A stretch of DNA of 64,000 nt from Stutzerimonas stutzeri (GCF_000219605.1 NC_015740.1:1116001-1180000), one strand, 5' to 3'; numbered from the stretch's first letter, positions 45,979-56,761 are shown. Numbers and translations: made by a program. The notes: generated by a model from the letters alone, not told the origin.

Positions 45979-46731
45979 ATGGCCGGCTTGCGCGTCGAGG
46001 TCATCAGTCTGTTCCCGGATATGTTCGCAGCCATCAGCGAATATGGGATTACCAGTCGTGCGGTGAAGCAGGGGTTGCTCCAGTTGAATTGCTGGAATCC
46101 CAGGAGCTACACCGAGGACCGTCATCAGACGGTGGATGACCGCCCGTTCGGCGGTGGCCCCGGCATGGTGATGAAGATCAAGCCGCTCGAGCTGGCGCTG
46201 GCTGATGCCAAGCGTGCCGCGGGCGGGAAGGCGAAGGTCATCTACCTTTCGCCACAAGGGCGTCAGCTGAAACAGGCCGACGTCCGCGAGCTGGCGAATG
46301 AGGAGGCGTTGATCCTCATTGCCGGTCGTTACGAAGGTATCGACGAGCGCTTCATCGAAGCGCACGTGGATGAGGAATGGTCGATCGGTGACTACGTGCT
46401 GTCCGGCGGCGAGCTGCCGGCAATGGTGCTGATCGATGCCGTGACCAGGTTGCTTCCGGGCGCCCTGGGGCATGCTGGTTCCGCCGAGGAGGATTCGTTT
46501 ACCGACGGCCTGCTCGACTGCCCGCATTACACGCGTCCTGAGGTGTATGAGGGTAAATGTGTTCCTGAGGTGCTGCTCAGCGGCAACCATGAACACATCC
46601 GGCGTTGGCGCTTGCAGCAGTCCCTTGGGCGGACCTGGGAGCGACGCGCTGATCTTCTGGATAGCCGCTCGCTTTCTGGAGAAGAACAAAAGCTGCTGGC
46701 GGAATACATCCGTCAGCGGAACGATAGTTAA
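45979..46731 (+). CDS. trmD: tRNA (guanine-N1)-methyltransferase
   Basis: Makes m1G37 in tRNAs, preventing frameshifts. The 250-residue SPOUT enzyme has [24 protein letters not shown] and the knot region [13 protein letters not shown] and [14 protein letters not shown]. It starts 5 nt after rimM. Confidence 0.98.
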   Translation: MAGLRVEVISLFPDMFAAISEYGITSRAVKQGLLQLNCWNPRSYTEDRHQTVDDRPFGGGPGMVMKIKPLELALADAKRAAGGKAKVIYLSPQGRQLKQADVRELANEEALILIAGRYEGIDERFIEAHVDEEWSIGDYVLSGGELPAMVLIDAVTRLLPGALGHAGSAEEDSFTDGLLDCPHYTRPEVYEGKCVPEVLLSGNHEHIRRWRLQQSLGRTWERRADLLDSRSLSGEEQKLLAEYIRQRNDS

Positions 46732-46775
46732 CGTATCGATGGCAACCCGGCGGGTTGACCTTAGGAGCAAACAGC

Positions 46776-47126
46776 ATGACCAACAAGATCATTCAGCAGC
46801 TCGAAGCCGAGCAGATGACCAAAGAAATCCCGCCGTTCGCGCCGGGCGATACCGTCATCGTTCAGGTGAAGGTGAAGGAAGGCGACCGTCAGCGTCTGCA
46901 GGCCTTCGAGGGCGTGGTAATCGGCAAGCGTAACCGCGGCCTGAACAGCGCTTTCACCGTTCGTAAGATCTCCAACGGCGTTGGCGTCGAGCGTACGTTC
47001 CAGAGCTACAGCCCGATGGTTGACAGCATCAGCGTCAAGCGTCGCGGTGACGTGCGCAAGGCCAAGCTGTACTACCTCCGCGCGCTGTCCGGCAAGGCCG
47101 CCCGCATCAAGGAAAAGCTGGTCTAA
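46776..47126 (+). CDS. rplS: 50S ribosomal protein L19
   Basis: A 116-residue ribosomal protein with [18 protein letters not shown] and [21 protein letters not shown] chose ATG 46776 with TAGGAGC upstream; it gives the family length. Last gene of the operon, followed by a terminator. Confidence 0.98.
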   Translation: MTNKIIQQLEAEQMTKEIPPFAPGDTVIVQVKVKEGDRQRLQAFEGVVIGKRNRGLNSAFTVRKISNGVGVERTFQSYSPMVDSISVKRRGDVRKAKLYYLRALSGKAARIKEKLV

Positions 47127-47146
47127 GACCTCCTTTCCGCGAATCG

Positions 47147-47173
47147 AAAAAGCAGCCCTCGGGCTGCTTTTTT
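47147..47173 (+). terminator. Intrinsic terminator of rpsP-rplS operon
   Basis: 11-bp stem AAAAAGCAGCC / GGCTGCTTTTT with a CTCG loop, running into TTTCG. Confidence 0.93.
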
Positions 47174-47307
47174 CGTTTCTGCAGCCTCGAAGCATCGCGC
47201 TGCGGTGACTACAGGCGGTCAACGCAGGCCGGGTTGCGCTTGCCGAGGCCCTGGCCCGCCTCGGCCGGCTGTGGAACACTGTCGGGCCCGATCCGATTCG
47301 TACCGCC

Positions 47308-48204
47308 ATGCCCACGCTCGACGATCCCGTAATAGACCGTTACCTCGATGCCCTCTGGCTGGAAAAGGGCCTGGCCGATAACAGTCGGGAGGCCTATCGC
47401 AACGACCTCGCCTCATTCAACGGTTGGTTGCAGGAGCGAGGCGTTCGGTTGGCGGCGGCGGGGCGGGAGATCATTCTCGATCACCTCGCCTGGCGCCTGA
47501 ACAATGGCTACAAGGCGCGCTCCACGGCGCGCTTTCTTTCCGGGCTGCGCGGCTTTTACCGCTACCTATTGCGTGAGGGTGAGATTTCGCTCGATCCGAC
47601 ATTGCGTGTCGACTTGCCCCGCCTGGGGCGGCCGCTACCCAAGGCATTGTCCGAAGCGGACGTGGAGGCCTTGCTGGCGGCGCCCGATACGGGTGATCCG
47701 CTTGGGTTGCGGGATCGGGCAATGCTCGAGGTGCTCTATGCCTGCGGCTTGCGGGTCACCGAGCTGATCAGTCTGACCCTGGAGCAGGTGAGCATGCGCC
47801 AGGGCGTGTTGCGAACCTTCGGCAAGGGCAACAAGGAGCGTCTGGTTCCGCTCGGCGAAGAAGCGCTGCACTGGCTGCAGCGTTACCAGCGGGATGCTCG
47901 AGATCAACTGCTGGCAGGTCGGCCCAGTGACGTGCTTTTTCCGAGCCAGCGCGGCGAGCAGATGACCCGCCAGACCTTCTGGCACCGTATCAAGCTGCAC
48001 GCCCGGGTCGCAGGTATCGCGACCGGCATTTCGCCCCACACCCTGCGTCACGCGTTCGCAACGCACCTGCTAAACCATGGGGCGGACTTGCGTACCGTGC
48101 AAATGCTGCTTGGCCACAGCGACCTGTCTACGACACAGATCTACACGCACATCGCACGCGCGCGGCTGCAGGAGCTGCATGCGACGCATCATCCGCGAGG
48201 CTAG
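47308..48204 (+). CDS. xerD: Tyrosine recombinase XerD
   Basis: Resolves chromosome dimers at dif with XerC. The 298-residue protein has an N-terminal SAM-like core-binding domain and a catalytic domain with Arg in ACGLRVTEL, Lys in GKGNKERLVP, HTLRH, LLGHSDLSTTQIYTH with the Tyr nucleophile. Length and the DDPVIDRYLD start fit XerD rather than XerC or a mobile integrase. It is followed after 150 bp by dsbC, as in P. aeruginosa. Confidence 0.96.
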   Translation: MPTLDDPVIDRYLDALWLEKGLADNSREAYRNDLASFNGWLQERGVRLAAAGREIILDHLAWRLNNGYKARSTARFLSGLRGFYRYLLREGEISLDPTLRVDLPRLGRPLPKALSEADVEALLAAPDTGDPLGLRDRAMLEVLYACGLRVTELISLTLEQVSMRQGVLRTFGKGNKERLVPLGEEALHWLQRYQRDARDQLLAGRPSDVLFPSQRGEQMTRQTFWHRIKLHARVAGIATGISPHTLRHAFATHLLNHGADLRTVQMLLGHSDLSTTQIYTHIARARLQELHATHHPRG

Positions 48205-48354
48205 CCAGCGGTGGATTGGCTGCTCATGATGCCGCCGGAGCAGTCGCATCGAACGATCGGCTGCACAACGTAGTGGAGAGGCCTGTGGCAGTTTGCAGCA
48301 CTTGGCTATGGTAGGCTTTGCGCCTTTCCTTGATCGTCGCTGCCAGGAGTTCCC

Positions 48355-49083
48355 ATGGGCGTGATTCGTATGTTCGCTGCCGCCACAGTTGGTCTGGTCA
48401 GCACCGTTGCAATGGCCGCCGATCCGGATCAGGCAATACGTCAATCGCTGCAGAAAATTCAGCCCGACATGCCGATCGAGGCGGTAGCCGAGAGCCCGAT
48501 GCCGGGGGTGTATCAGGTTCAGCTGGAAGGCGGGCGGCAGCTGTATGCCAGTGCTGACGGTCAGTTTGTCATTCAGGGTTATCTCTACCAGTTCAAGGAT
48601 GGGCAGGCGGTCAACCTAACCGAGCAGGCGCAGAGCCGATCGGTGGCCAAGCAGATCAACGCCATTCCGGCGAGTGAGATGGTGGTGTTCGCACCCAAGG
48701 CGCCGAAAACCCATATCACCGTGTTCACCGACACCGATTGTGGCTATTGCCAGAAGCTGCACAGCGAAGTGCCTCAGCTCAACCGTCTCGGTGTGGAGGT
48801 GCGCTATGTGGCGTTCCCGCGCCAGGGGATGGGCAGCCACGGTGCCAATACCCTGACCAGTGTGTGGTGCGCCAAGGACCGTCAGGATGCCATGAACAAG
48901 GCCAAGGCTCGTGAAGATCTGCCGGCAGCCAGTTGCGATACCCCGATCGCCAAGCAATACCAGTTGGGGCAGATGATCGGTGTGCAGGGTACGCCGGCCA
49001 TCATTCTCGCCAACGGTCAAATGATCCCCGGCTACCAGCCAGCGGCGCAGCTTGCAGAGGTGGCGCTCGCTGCGGCCAAGTAA
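48355..49083 (+). CDS. dsbC: Periplasmic disulfide isomerase DsbC
   Basis: Rearranges wrong disulfides in exported proteins, kept reduced by DsbD. The 242-residue protein has a signal peptide ending AMA (residue 21), an N-terminal dimerisation domain, and a thioredoxin-fold domain with active site CGYC (residues 129-132) and cis-Pro in VQGTPA. The structural cysteine pair is in VWCAKD and AASCDTP. Confidence 0.95.
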   Translation: MGVIRMFAAATVGLVSTVAMAADPDQAIRQSLQKIQPDMPIEAVAESPMPGVYQVQLEGGRQLYASADGQFVIQGYLYQFKDGQAVNLTEQAQSRSVAKQINAIPASEMVVFAPKAPKTHITVFTDTDCGYCQKLHSEVPQLNRLGVEVRYVAFPRQGMGSHGANTLTSVWCAKDRQDAMNKAKAREDLPAASCDTPIAKQYQLGQMIGVQGTPAIILANGQMIPGYQPAAQLAEVALAAAK

Positions 49084-49186
49084 TCGATCCCACCCATCGG
49101 TCCGGTTGCGCCGGTCCGACGATCGGCAGCGGAACTGAGCAGCTGACCGCGTTCAAACCCTTCGGTACTGAACGAAGGTGGTCGCG

Positions 49187-49675
49187 ATGAAGCTCGAAGG
49201 TTCCTGTCACTGTCAGGCCGTGCGGTTCACGCTCGAATCCGCACAGCCCTATCCTTTCATGCGCTGCTATTGCTCGATCTGCCGCAAGACGGCAGGAGGC
49301 GGCGGCTTCGCCATCAATCTGGGTGGCGACTATCGCACGCTCCAGATCGAAGGGCGTGAACACCTCGGCATCTATCGGGCGAGGCTGACCGATGCGGACG
49401 GCGGAACGCGCGTCAGCGAAGGGCGCCGGCATTTCTGCCGCCTTTGTGGTAGCGCACTGTGGTTGTGGGACCCGAGCTGGCCGGACCTGGTGCATCCGTT
49501 CGCCTCGGCCATCGACAGCGACTTGCCGGTGCCGCCGGAGCATACGCATCTGATGCTCGATTCCAAGGCTGGCTGGGTCGAGCCCCATATACAGGCCGGG
49601 GACCGCTGTTTCGCCGAGTACCCGGACGAATCCCTCGCGCAGTGGCATGAGCGGCTGGGGCTTGGACGGCCGTAG
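49187..49675 (+). CDS. GFA-family (glutathione-dependent formaldehyde-activating-like) zinc protein
   Basis: A 162-residue protein with the Mss4-like zinc fold: CHCQ near residue 9, YCSICRK near 29, FCRLCGS near 87. Real formaldehyde-activating function is proven for few members, and the substrate here is unknown. I chose ATG 49187 (GAAGGTGG upstream) over the GTG at 49178. It sits between dsbC and hom with no obvious functional tie. Confidence 0.87.
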   Translation: MKLEGSCHCQAVRFTLESAQPYPFMRCYCSICRKTAGGGGFAINLGGDYRTLQIEGREHLGIYRARLTDADGGTRVSEGRRHFCRLCGSALWLWDPSWPDLVHPFASAIDSDLPVPPEHTHLMLDSKAGWVEPHIQAGDRCFAEYPDESLAQWHERLGLGRP

Positions 49676-49691
49676 CGCTAGCCGTGGCTGA

Positions 49692-49720
49692 TTGACTAAA
49701 AGCTGCTCCCTTCGTAATGT
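49692..49720 (+). promoter_or_regulatory. Sigma-70 promoter of hom
   Basis: TTGACT (-35, 49692-49697), 17-nt spacer, TAATGT (-10, 49715-49720), about 50 nt before the hom start. Confidence 0.65.
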
Positions 49721-49777
49721 GCGACTCTTTTGTCGATCGGCAGGTCCGGTCGTTTCGCTGTGAATGGGGAGTTCAGC

Positions 49778-51082
49778 TTGAAACCGGTGAAAGTTGGCAT
49801 CTGTGGGCTGGGAACCGTCGGTGGCGGTACCTTCAATGTGCTCAAACGCAACGCCGAGGAGATTGCCCGCCGTGCCGGGCGTGGAATCGAGGTTGCGCAG
49901 ATTGCCACTCGTCACCCTAATTCCAAGTGCGACACCGGTTCGACCCCTATCACCGCCGACATCTTCGATATCGTGAACAACCCGGAAATCGACATCGTTG
50001 TCGAGCTGATCGGCGGCTACACGGTAGCCAAGGAACTGGTGCTCAAGGCCATCGAGAATGGCAAGCATGTGGTCACTGCGAACAAGGCACTGATCGCTGT
50101 GCACGGCAACGAGATCTTCGCCAAGGCGCGCGAAAAGGGCGTCATCGTCGCGTTCGAGGCTTCGGTGGCTGGCGGTATCCCGGTGATCAAGGCGATTCGC
50201 GAAGGCCTTGCCGGCAACCGCATCAACTGGCTGGCGGGCATCATCAACGGCACCGGCAATTTCATTCTCACCGAGATGCGAGAGAAGGGCCGCACCTTCG
50301 AGGACGTGCTCAAGGAAGCCCAGGAGCTCGGCTATGCCGAGGCCGATCCGACGTTCGACGTGGAAGGCATCGACGCTGCCCACAAACTCACCATCCTGGC
50401 ATCCATCGCCTTCGGCATTCCGCTGCAGTTCGACAAGGCCTATACCGAGGGCATTGCACGCCTGACCACCGCCGATGTGAACTACGCCGAGGCCCTGGGC
50501 TATCGCATCAAGCACTTGGGCGTCGCTCGTCGCACTGAGGCAGGTATCGAGCTGCGCGTGCATCCCACGCTGATCCCGGCAGACCGCCTGATCGCCAATG
50601 TCAATGGCGTGATGAACGCCGTGATGGTCAATGGCGATGCCGTCGGCAGTACTCTCTACTATGGCGCCGGAGCCGGTATGGAGCCGACTGCCTCGGCCGT
50701 TGTTGCTGACGTCGTCGATGTCACTCGTGCGCTGACCACCGACCCGAACAATCGCGTGCCGCACCTGGCCTTCCAGCCGGACTCGCTTTCCGATCATCCG
50801 ATCCTGCCGATCACCGCCTGCGAAAGCGCTTATTACCTGCGTATCCAGGCCAAGGATCATCCGGGCGTGCTGGCACAGGTGGCGACCATCCTTTCCGAGC
50901 GCGGCATCAATATCGAGTCGATCATGCAGAAGGAAGCCGAGGTCCAGGACGGCCTGGTTCCGGTGATCCTCGTGACCCATCGGGTCGTGGAGCAGCGCAT
51001 TGACGACGCCATCGCTGCGCTCGAGCGGCTCGATGACGTGGTGGACAAGGTCGTACGCATCCGCGTCGAACAGCTGAATTAA
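49778..51082 (+). CDS. hom: Homoserine dehydrogenase
   Basis: Reduces aspartate semialdehyde to homoserine for threonine and methionine. The 434-residue protein begins KPVKVGICGLGTVGGGTF (NAD-binding loop), has the catalytic LAGIINGTGNFILT region and a C-terminal ACT domain (about 350-434, YYLRIQAKDHPGVLAQVA) that likely binds threonine as inhibitor. I chose the TTG at 49778, with GGGGAG upstream, because it gives the conserved Pseudomonas N-terminus; an earlier in-frame start lies at 49730. thrC follows after 70 bp. Confidence 0.96.
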   Translation: MKPVKVGICGLGTVGGGTFNVLKRNAEEIARRAGRGIEVAQIATRHPNSKCDTGSTPITADIFDIVNNPEIDIVVELIGGYTVAKELVLKAIENGKHVVTANKALIAVHGNEIFAKAREKGVIVAFEASVAGGIPVIKAIREGLAGNRINWLAGIINGTGNFILTEMREKGRTFEDVLKEAQELGYAEADPTFDVEGIDAAHKLTILASIAFGIPLQFDKAYTEGIARLTTADVNYAEALGYRIKHLGVARRTEAGIELRVHPTLIPADRLIANVNGVMNAVMVNGDAVGSTLYYGAGAGMEPTASAVVADVVDVTRALTTDPNNRVPHLAFQPDSLSDHPILPITACESAYYLRIQAKDHPGVLAQVATILSERGINIESIMQKEAEVQDGLVPVILVTHRVVEQRIDDAIAALERLDDVVDKVVRIRVEQLN

Positions 51083-51152
51083 CAGGAGCCGAGCGAGCGC
51101 CGGGAGGCCCAGCGGCTTCAGGCGTCCAGGCCCAAATCGAAGGTTGAGAAAA

Positions 51153-52562
51153 ATGCGCTACATCAGCACCCGCGGCCAGGCACCGGCCCTGAATTTCGAA
51201 GATGTGCTGCTGGCCGGTCTGGCCAGCGACGGCGGCCTCTACGTGCCGGAGAACCTGCCGCGCTTCACCGTAGAGGAAATCGCTTCCTGGGCCGGCCTGC
51301 CGTATCACGAACTGGCGTTCCGGGTCATGCGACCATTCGTTGCCGGCAGCATTCCGGATGCCGACTTCAAGAAAATCCTGGAAGAGACCTATGGCGTTTT
51401 CGCCCATGGCGCCATTGCCCCGCTGCGCCAGCTGAACGGCAACGAGTGGGTACTCGAGCTGTTCCACGGTCCGACCTTGGCCTTCAAGGATTTCGCCCTG
51501 CAGCTGCTCGGCCGTCTGCTCGACTACGTGCTGGCCAAGCGTGGCGAGCGCGTGGTGATCATGGGAGCCACCTCCGGTGACACCGGTTCGGCAGCCATCG
51601 AAGGCTGCCGCCGTTGCGAGAACGTCGATATCTTCATCTTGCACCCGCATCAGCGCGTGTCGGAAGTGCAGCGCCGGCAGATGACCACTATCCTCGGCGA
51701 CAACATCCATAACATCGCCATCGAAGGCAATTTCGATGACTGCCAGGAGATGGTCAAGGCCAGCTTCGCCGACCAGGGGTTCCTCAAGGGCACCCGCCTG
51801 GTGGCAGTCAACTCGATCAACTGGGCGCGGATCATGGCCCAGATCGTCTACTACTTCCATGCCGCACTGCAGCTGGGCGGCCCGGCGCGTTCGGTCGCCT
51901 TCTCGGTCCCGACCGGCAATTTCGGTGACATCTTCGCCGGCTACCTGGCGCGCAACATGGGGCTGCCGATCAATCAGCTGATCGTTGCCACCAACCGCAA
52001 CGACATCCTGCACCGTTTCATGTCCGGCAATCACTACGACAAGGACACGCTGCATCCCTCGCTGTCGCCGTCCATGGACATCATGGTGTCCTCCAACTTC
52101 GAACGCCTGCTGTTCGACCTGCACGGTCGCAACGGCAAGGCCGTAGCCGATCTGCTGGATGGCTTCCGCGCCAGCGGCAGACTTTCGGTGGAAGAGGATC
52201 GCTGGGCCGAAGCGCGTCGACTCTTCGATTCGCTGGCGGTGGACGACGAGCAGACTTGCGCGACCATCGCCCGGGTGTTCAAGGAGACCGGTGAGGTGCT
52301 CGATCCGCATACCGCCATCGGCGTGCACGCCGCTCGTGAATGCCGTCGTAGCCTGAGCATCCCGATGGTCACGCTGGGCACCGCGCATCCGGTGAAATTC
52401 CCGGATGCGGTGGAGAAGGCCGGTATCGGTCAGGCGCTGGCGCTGCCGGCGCACCTTGCCGACCTGTTCGAGCGCAGCGAGCGGTGCACGGTGTTGCCAA
52501 ACGAGCTCAAGGCGGTGCAGGCCTTCGTCGGCCAGCACGGCAATCGCGGCAAGCCGCTCTAA
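51153..52562 (+). CDS. thrC: Threonine synthase
   Basis: PLP enzyme converting phosphohomoserine to threonine. The 469-residue protein has MRYISTRGQAPALNFEDVLL, the PLP lysine in PTLAFKDFALQ (about residue 112), GATSGDTGSAA and VPTGNFGD. I chose ATG 51153 over the TTG at 51144. It is downstream of hom and ends at a strong terminator, forming a hom-thrC unit. Confidence 0.97.
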   Translation: MRYISTRGQAPALNFEDVLLAGLASDGGLYVPENLPRFTVEEIASWAGLPYHELAFRVMRPFVAGSIPDADFKKILEETYGVFAHGAIAPLRQLNGNEWVLELFHGPTLAFKDFALQLLGRLLDYVLAKRGERVVIMGATSGDTGSAAIEGCRRCENVDIFILHPHQRVSEVQRRQMTTILGDNIHNIAIEGNFDDCQEMVKASFADQGFLKGTRLVAVNSINWARIMAQIVYYFHAALQLGGPARSVAFSVPTGNFGDIFAGYLARNMGLPINQLIVATNRNDILHRFMSGNHYDKDTLHPSLSPSMDIMVSSNFERLLFDLHGRNGKAVADLLDGFRASGRLSVEEDRWAEARRLFDSLAVDDEQTCATIARVFKETGEVLDPHTAIGVHAARECRRSLSIPMVTLGTAHPVKFPDAVEKAGIGQALALPAHLADLFERSERCTVLPNELKAVQAFVGQHGNRGKPL

Positions 52563-52576
52563 GGGACGGTGATGTA

Positions 52577-52606
52577 AAAAAGGCCAGTCATGTGACTGGC
52601 CTTTTT
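52577..52606. terminator. Bidirectional terminator between thrC and rnt
   Basis: 13-bp stem AAAAAGGCCAGTC / GACTGGCCTTTTT with an ATGT loop; T runs on both strands. Clearly ends thrC and may also serve rnt. Confidence 0.92.
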
Positions 52607-52662
52607 CGTTCTAGAGTGGGGCGAGCGACAAACGTCGCCTCGCACATCGGCATCGGGCGGTG

Positions 52663-53337
52663 CTAGTCGTCGAACTCTTCCCAGCCGCCCATTTCCTTCC
52701 AGCGATTGACGATCCCGCAGAACAGCTCGGCGGTCTTCTCGGTGTCGTAGCGGGCCGAATGCGCCTCGCGACCGTCGAAATCGATGCCCGCGGCCTGGCA
52801 GGCCTTGGCCAGCACGGTCTGGCCGTAGGCGAGGCCGGCGAGGGTGGCGGTATCGAAGCTGGAAAAGGGGTGGAAGGGGTTGCGCTTGATCTCGCAGCGG
52901 GCAATGGCAGCGTTCAGGAAGCCCAGGTCGAAGCTGCTGTTATGCCCGACCAAAATGGCACGCTTGCAGCCGGCGGACTTCACCGCCTTGCGCACGCTGC
53001 GGAAGATGTCGGTCAGCGCCTGCTGTTCGGGTACCGCCATGCGCAACGGGTGATCGAGCTTGATGCCGGTGAACTCCAGCGCGGCCGGTTCGATATTGGC
53101 GCCGGCGAAGGGCTCGACCCGGTAGAACAGCGTGTCCTGCGGGTAAAGCAGGCCTTGTTCGTCCATACCGATGGTGACTGCGGCGATCTCCAACAGTGCA
53201 TCGGTCGCGCAGTTGAATCCACCGCACTCGACATCGATCACCACCGGCAGGAAGCCGCGGAAGCGCCGCGCCATGGGCGAGCGGGGCTTGCCGGGCAGGT
53301 GCTCCTCGAGTTCGTCTTCGAAGTGTTCCTCGCTCAT
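52663..53337 (-). CDS. rnt: Ribonuclease T
   Basis: 3'-5' exonuclease that trims tRNA and other stable RNA ends. The 224-residue DEDD-family protein has [21 protein letters not shown] and [17 protein letters not shown] 53337 overlaps the pyrC stop (ATGA), so rnt and pyrC are coupled; the longer upstream frame lies inside pyrC and is rejected. Confidence 0.95.
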   Translation of the reverse strand: MSEEHFEDELEEHLPGKPRSPMARRFRGFLPVVIDVECGGFNCATDALLEIAAVTIGMDEQGLLYPQDTLFYRVEPFAGANIEPAALEFTGIKLDHPLRMAVPEQQALTDIFRSVRKAVKSAGCKRAILVGHNSSFDLGFLNAAIARCEIKRNPFHPFSSFDTATLAGLAYGQTVLAKACQAAGIDFDGREAHSARYDTEKTAELFCGIVNRWKEMGGWEEFDD

Positions 53338-54377
53338 GCATTGCTCTCCAGGCGCCAGTGCAGGCGTTCGCCCGCGCGCAACGGGACCACGACCTGTTCG
53401 CCGAACGGCAGGCTGGCCGGGACGTTCCACTCCGTGCGCACCAGCGTGATCTCATCCGTATTGCGCGGCAGGCCATAGAAATCAGGACCGAAATGGCTGG
53501 CGAAGGGTTCCAGCTTGTCCAGCGCCTGGCGCTGCTCGAAGGCTTCGGCATACAGCTCGATGGCCGCGAACGCGGTGTAGCAGCCGGCGCAGCCGCAGGC
53601 GGCTTCCTTGGCATGCTGCGCATGGGGTGCCGAGTCGGTTCCGAGAAAGAACTTCGGGCTGCCGCTGGTGGCGGCGTCCAGCAGGGCTTCCTGGTGCAGG
53701 TTGCGCTTGAGCACCGGCAGACAGAACAGGTGCGGGCGGATTCCGCCCACCAGCATGTGGTTGCGGTTGTAGAGCAGATGGTGCGCGGTGATGGTGGCGC
53801 CGACGTTGGCTCCGGCCGCCTGCACGAACTGCACGGCATCACGCGTGGTGATGTGCTCGAAGACCACCTTCAGGGTCGGGAAGCGAGCGGTGACGCGGCT
53901 CAGCTGCTCGTCGATGAAGTACTTCTCGCGATCGAAAATGTCGATCTCGCTGCGGGTGACTTCGCCGTGCACCAGCAGCGGCAGACCGACTTCGGCCATG
54001 GTTTCCAGCACGCCGAAGATATTGTCGATGGCGGTGACGCCGGAGGCCGAGTTGGTGGTGGCGCCCGCCGGGTACAGCTTGGCTGCGTGGACGAAGCCGC
54101 TGGCCTTGGCGCGGCGGATGTCGTCCGGAGTTGTACTGTCGGTGAGGTAGAGCACCATCAGCGGTTCGAAGCGACTACCCGCGGGGCGGGCCGCGAGAAT
54201 GCGCTGGCGATAGGCCTCTGCCTCGTCGGCATTGCGCACCGGCGGCACCAGGTTCGGCATGATGATGGCGCGGGCGAACTGGCGAGCCGCATCCGCGACG
54301 GTATGGGGCAGGGCGGCTCCGTCGCGCAGGTGGATGTGCCAGTCGTCGGGGCGCAGCAGGGTGAGTCGGTCGGACAT
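53334..54377 (-). CDS. pyrC: Dihydroorotase
   Basis: Third step of pyrimidine synthesis, a zinc amidohydrolase of the E. coli (class II) type. The 347-residue protein has [12 protein letters not shown] with the HxH zinc ligands, the carbamylated Lys in [27 protein letters not shown] and the Asp in LGTDSAPH. Length and motifs are typical. First gene of pyrC-rnt, divergent from motY. Confidence 0.97.
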   Translation of the reverse strand: MSDRLTLLRPDDWHIHLRDGAALPHTVADAARQFARAIIMPNLVPPVRNADEAEAYRQRILAARPAGSRFEPLMVLYLTDSTTPDDIRRAKASGFVHAAKLYPAGATTNSASGVTAIDNIFGVLETMAEVGLPLLVHGEVTRSEIDIFDREKYFIDEQLSRVTARFPTLKVVFEHITTRDAVQFVQAAGANVGATITAHHLLYNRNHMLVGGIRPHLFCLPVLKRNLHQEALLDAATSGSPKFFLGTDSAPHAQHAKEAACGCAGCYTAFAAIELYAEAFEQRQALDKLEPFASHFGPDFYGLPRNTDEITLVRTEWNVPASLPFGEQVVVPLRAGERLHWRLESNA

Positions 54378-54540
54378 GCGGGGCTTTCCAGGCGGGTGAA
54401 ACGTGCGCGAATGCTACCGGAAAAGCCCGGGCGGGGCACCTTGCCTTCGTCTGCGGCGGTCGACCCTCACCGCCCAACGCTCAAGTTTGCTGACCGGGCA
54501 CCGATACCTAGATGGAACCAGCATCCTCCCGGAGCCCACC

Positions 54541-55434
54541 GTGCGCCTGCGCCCCCTCGTACTGTTGTGCCTGCTCGCTTCACCGGCCAACGCCCTGACA
54601 TTCCAGACTCGGCTGGAGCGGGTGCAGTGGCAGGTGGAGGGCGATCAGTTCGAGTGTCGGCTGATCCAGCCCATCGCCGGTTTTGGCAGCGGCCAGTTCG
54701 TGCGTCGGGCCGGCGAGCAGGCAATTTTCCGCCTGCATTCCCCGGAACGCTGGCTGAGTACCGGTTCGGCGACGCTGCTGGCCGCTGCCGCGCCGTGGCA
54801 GCCTTCACGCAGCGATATCAATCTGGGGGTTGTGTCGGTGGGCGGTGGCGATATCCCGTTCAACAGCACCCAGGCGCAGGCCGGACGGCTGCTCAGCGGG
54901 TTGCTCGAAGGTCGTAGCCCGGTGGTGCGCCATCGCACGCTGCATCGCGGCGATGCGCTGGAGATCCGCCTGCTGCCGGCGCGTTTCGCCAAGGCCTACG
55001 AAGACTACCGCGCCTGCACGGCGAAATTGCTGCCGGTCAACTTCGATCAGGTGCGCCAATCGCAGATCGGCTTCCCCAGCAGCGACGTAGCGCTCGATGC
55101 GCTGGGGCGTGCCAAGCTGGACATCATCCTGCAGTACCTGCGTGCCGATCCCAGCGTGAATCGTATCCAGCTGGACGGCCATTCCGACAACAGCGGCAAT
55201 CGGCTGGTCAATCGTGACCTGTCGAGACGCCGGGCGCTGGCGGTGCAGGAGTACCTGATCGCCAATGGCGTGCCGGAGCAGCAGATCACCGTGCGCTTCC
55301 ATGGCGAGCGCTATCCGCTGGTGGCCAACAGCAGCGAAGCCAGCCGGGCCAAGAACCGGCGAGTCACCCTGCGTCTGGAGCGCGAGGCAGCGGCCGCGGC
55401 GAACTCGACCGAAACAGCGGCGCCATCTTCCTGA
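54541..55434 (+). CDS. motY: MotY-like outer-membrane/peptidoglycan-binding flagellar protein
   Basis: T-ring protein that helps anchor polar flagellar stators. The 297-residue protein has a signal peptide (residues 1-18, ending ANA), an N-terminal MotY domain (about 20-160) and an OmpA-like peptidoglycan-binding domain (about 165-280, LDGHSDNSGNRLVNRDLSRRRA). The start is GTG 54541 with GGAG 7 nt upstream; an in-frame upstream extension lacks a signal peptide. Recalled P. aeruginosa order rnt-pyrC-motY-argG-gloA matches. A generic OmpA-family protein is the alternative. Confidence 0.85.
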   Translation: MRLRPLVLLCLLASPANALTFQTRLERVQWQVEGDQFECRLIQPIAGFGSGQFVRRAGEQAIFRLHSPERWLSTGSATLLAAAAPWQPSRSDINLGVVSVGGGDIPFNSTQAQAGRLLSGLLEGRSPVVRHRTLHRGDALEIRLLPARFAKAYEDYRACTAKLLPVNFDQVRQSQIGFPSSDVALDALGRAKLDIILQYLRADPSVNRIQLDGHSDNSGNRLVNRDLSRRRALAVQEYLIANGVPEQQITVRFHGERYPLVANSSEASRAKNRRVTLRLEREAAAAANSTETAAPSS

Positions 55435-55518
55435 CCGCGCGACCGCCGCGCCCCTGTAAAAGCAGCCCCGCGACCGGTAGAATCGCAGGTTTTCCGTATA
55501 ACCCGTGGAGCTGATGGC

Positions 55519-56736
55519 ATGGCGGACGTTAAGAAGGTAGTTCTGGCCTATTCCGGTGGCCTGGACACCTCGGTGATTCTCAAGTGGCTGCAAGACACCT
55601 ACAACTGCGAAGTGGTGACCTTCACCGCCGACCTCGGCCAGGGCGAGGAGGTCGAGCCGGCCCGCGCCAAGGCTCAAGCCCTGGGCGTCAAGGAAATCTA
55701 CATCGATGACCTGCGCGAAGAGTTCGTCCGCGATTTCGTCTTCCCGATGTTCCGTGCCAACACCGTCTATGAAGGCGAGTATCTGCTGGGTACCTCCATC
55801 GCCCGTCCGTTGATCGCCAAGCGACTGATCGAGATCGCCAACGAGACCGGCGCCGATGCCATCTCCCACGGTGCGACCGGCAAGGGCAACGACCAGGTGC
55901 GTTTCGAGCTGGGCGCCTATGCACTCAAGCCCGGCGTAAAGGTAATCGCTCCGTGGCGCGAGTGGGACCTGCTGTCCCGCGAGAAGCTGATGGACTACGC
56001 CGAGAAGCACGCCATCCCGATCGAGCGCCACGGCAAGAAGAAGTCGCCGTACTCCATGGATGCCAACCTGCTGCACATCTCCTACGAGGGTGGCGTGCTG
56101 GAAGACACCTGGACCGAGCACGAAGAGGACATGTGGCGCTGGACCAAGTCCCCGGAAGCCGCGCCGGACACCCCGACCTACATCGAGCTGACCTACCGCA
56201 AGGGTGACATCGTCGCCATCGACGGCAAGGACATGACGCCAGCTCAGGTTCTGGCCGAGCTGAACCGTATCGGTGGCGAGAACGGCATCGGCCGCCTGGA
56301 CATCGTCGAGAACCGCTATGTCGGCATGAAGTCCCGTGGCTGCTACGAGACCCCTGGCGGCACCATCATGCTCAAGGCCCACCGCGCCATCGAGTCGATC
56401 ACCCTCGACCGCGAAGTGGCGCACCTCAAAGACGAGCTGATGCCCAAGTACGCCAGCCTGATCTACAACGGCTACTGGTGGAGCCCCGAGCGCAGCATGC
56501 TGCAGCAGATGATCGATGCCTCCCAGGTCAACGTGAACGGTGTGGTGCGCCTGAAGCTGTACAAGGGCAACGTCATCGTGGTCGGCCGCAAGTCGGACGA
56601 TTCGCTGTTCGATGCCAACATCGCGACCTTCGAAGAAGACGGCGGCGCCTACAACCAGGCCGACGCTGGCGGCTTCATCAAGCTCAATGCGTTGCGCATG
56701 CGCATCGCCGCGGGCAAGGGCCGCACCCAGTTCTGA
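55519..56736 (+). CDS. argG: Argininosuccinate synthase
   Basis: Joins citrulline and aspartate using ATP in arginine synthesis. The 405-residue protein has the P-loop AYSGGLDTS (residues 10-18), [15 protein letters not shown] and the family-typical [21 protein letters not shown] region. ATG 55519 has GTGGAG upstream. A TAGAAT -10 (55478-55483) lies 35 nt before it. Confidence 0.98.
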   Translation: MADVKKVVLAYSGGLDTSVILKWLQDTYNCEVVTFTADLGQGEEVEPARAKAQALGVKEIYIDDLREEFVRDFVFPMFRANTVYEGEYLLGTSIARPLIAKRLIEIANETGADAISHGATGKGNDQVRFELGAYALKPGVKVIAPWREWDLLSREKLMDYAEKHAIPIERHGKKKSPYSMDANLLHISYEGGVLEDTWTEHEEDMWRWTKSPEAAPDTPTYIELTYRKGDIVAIDGKDMTPAQVLAELNRIGGENGIGRLDIVENRYVGMKSRGCYETPGGTIMLKAHRAIESITLDREVAHLKDELMPKYASLIYNGYWWSPERSMLQQMIDASQVNVNGVVRLKLYKGNVIVVGRKSDDSLFDANIATFEEDGGAYNQADAGGFIKLNALRMRIAAGKGRTQF

Positions 56737-56761
56737 TAAGCTGACGCGCCTGAGCCAACCG

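Noticed and set aside
47308..48204. XerD considered as a mobile-element integrase
   Set aside because: Length, N-terminus and the rplS-xerD-dsbC neighbourhood are those of the housekeeping recombinase; no attachment repeats or cargo seen.
49001..52538. Two long minus-strand frames opposite hom and thrC
   Set aside because: Both lie opposite complete enzymes with all catalytic motifs; no start sites or domains.
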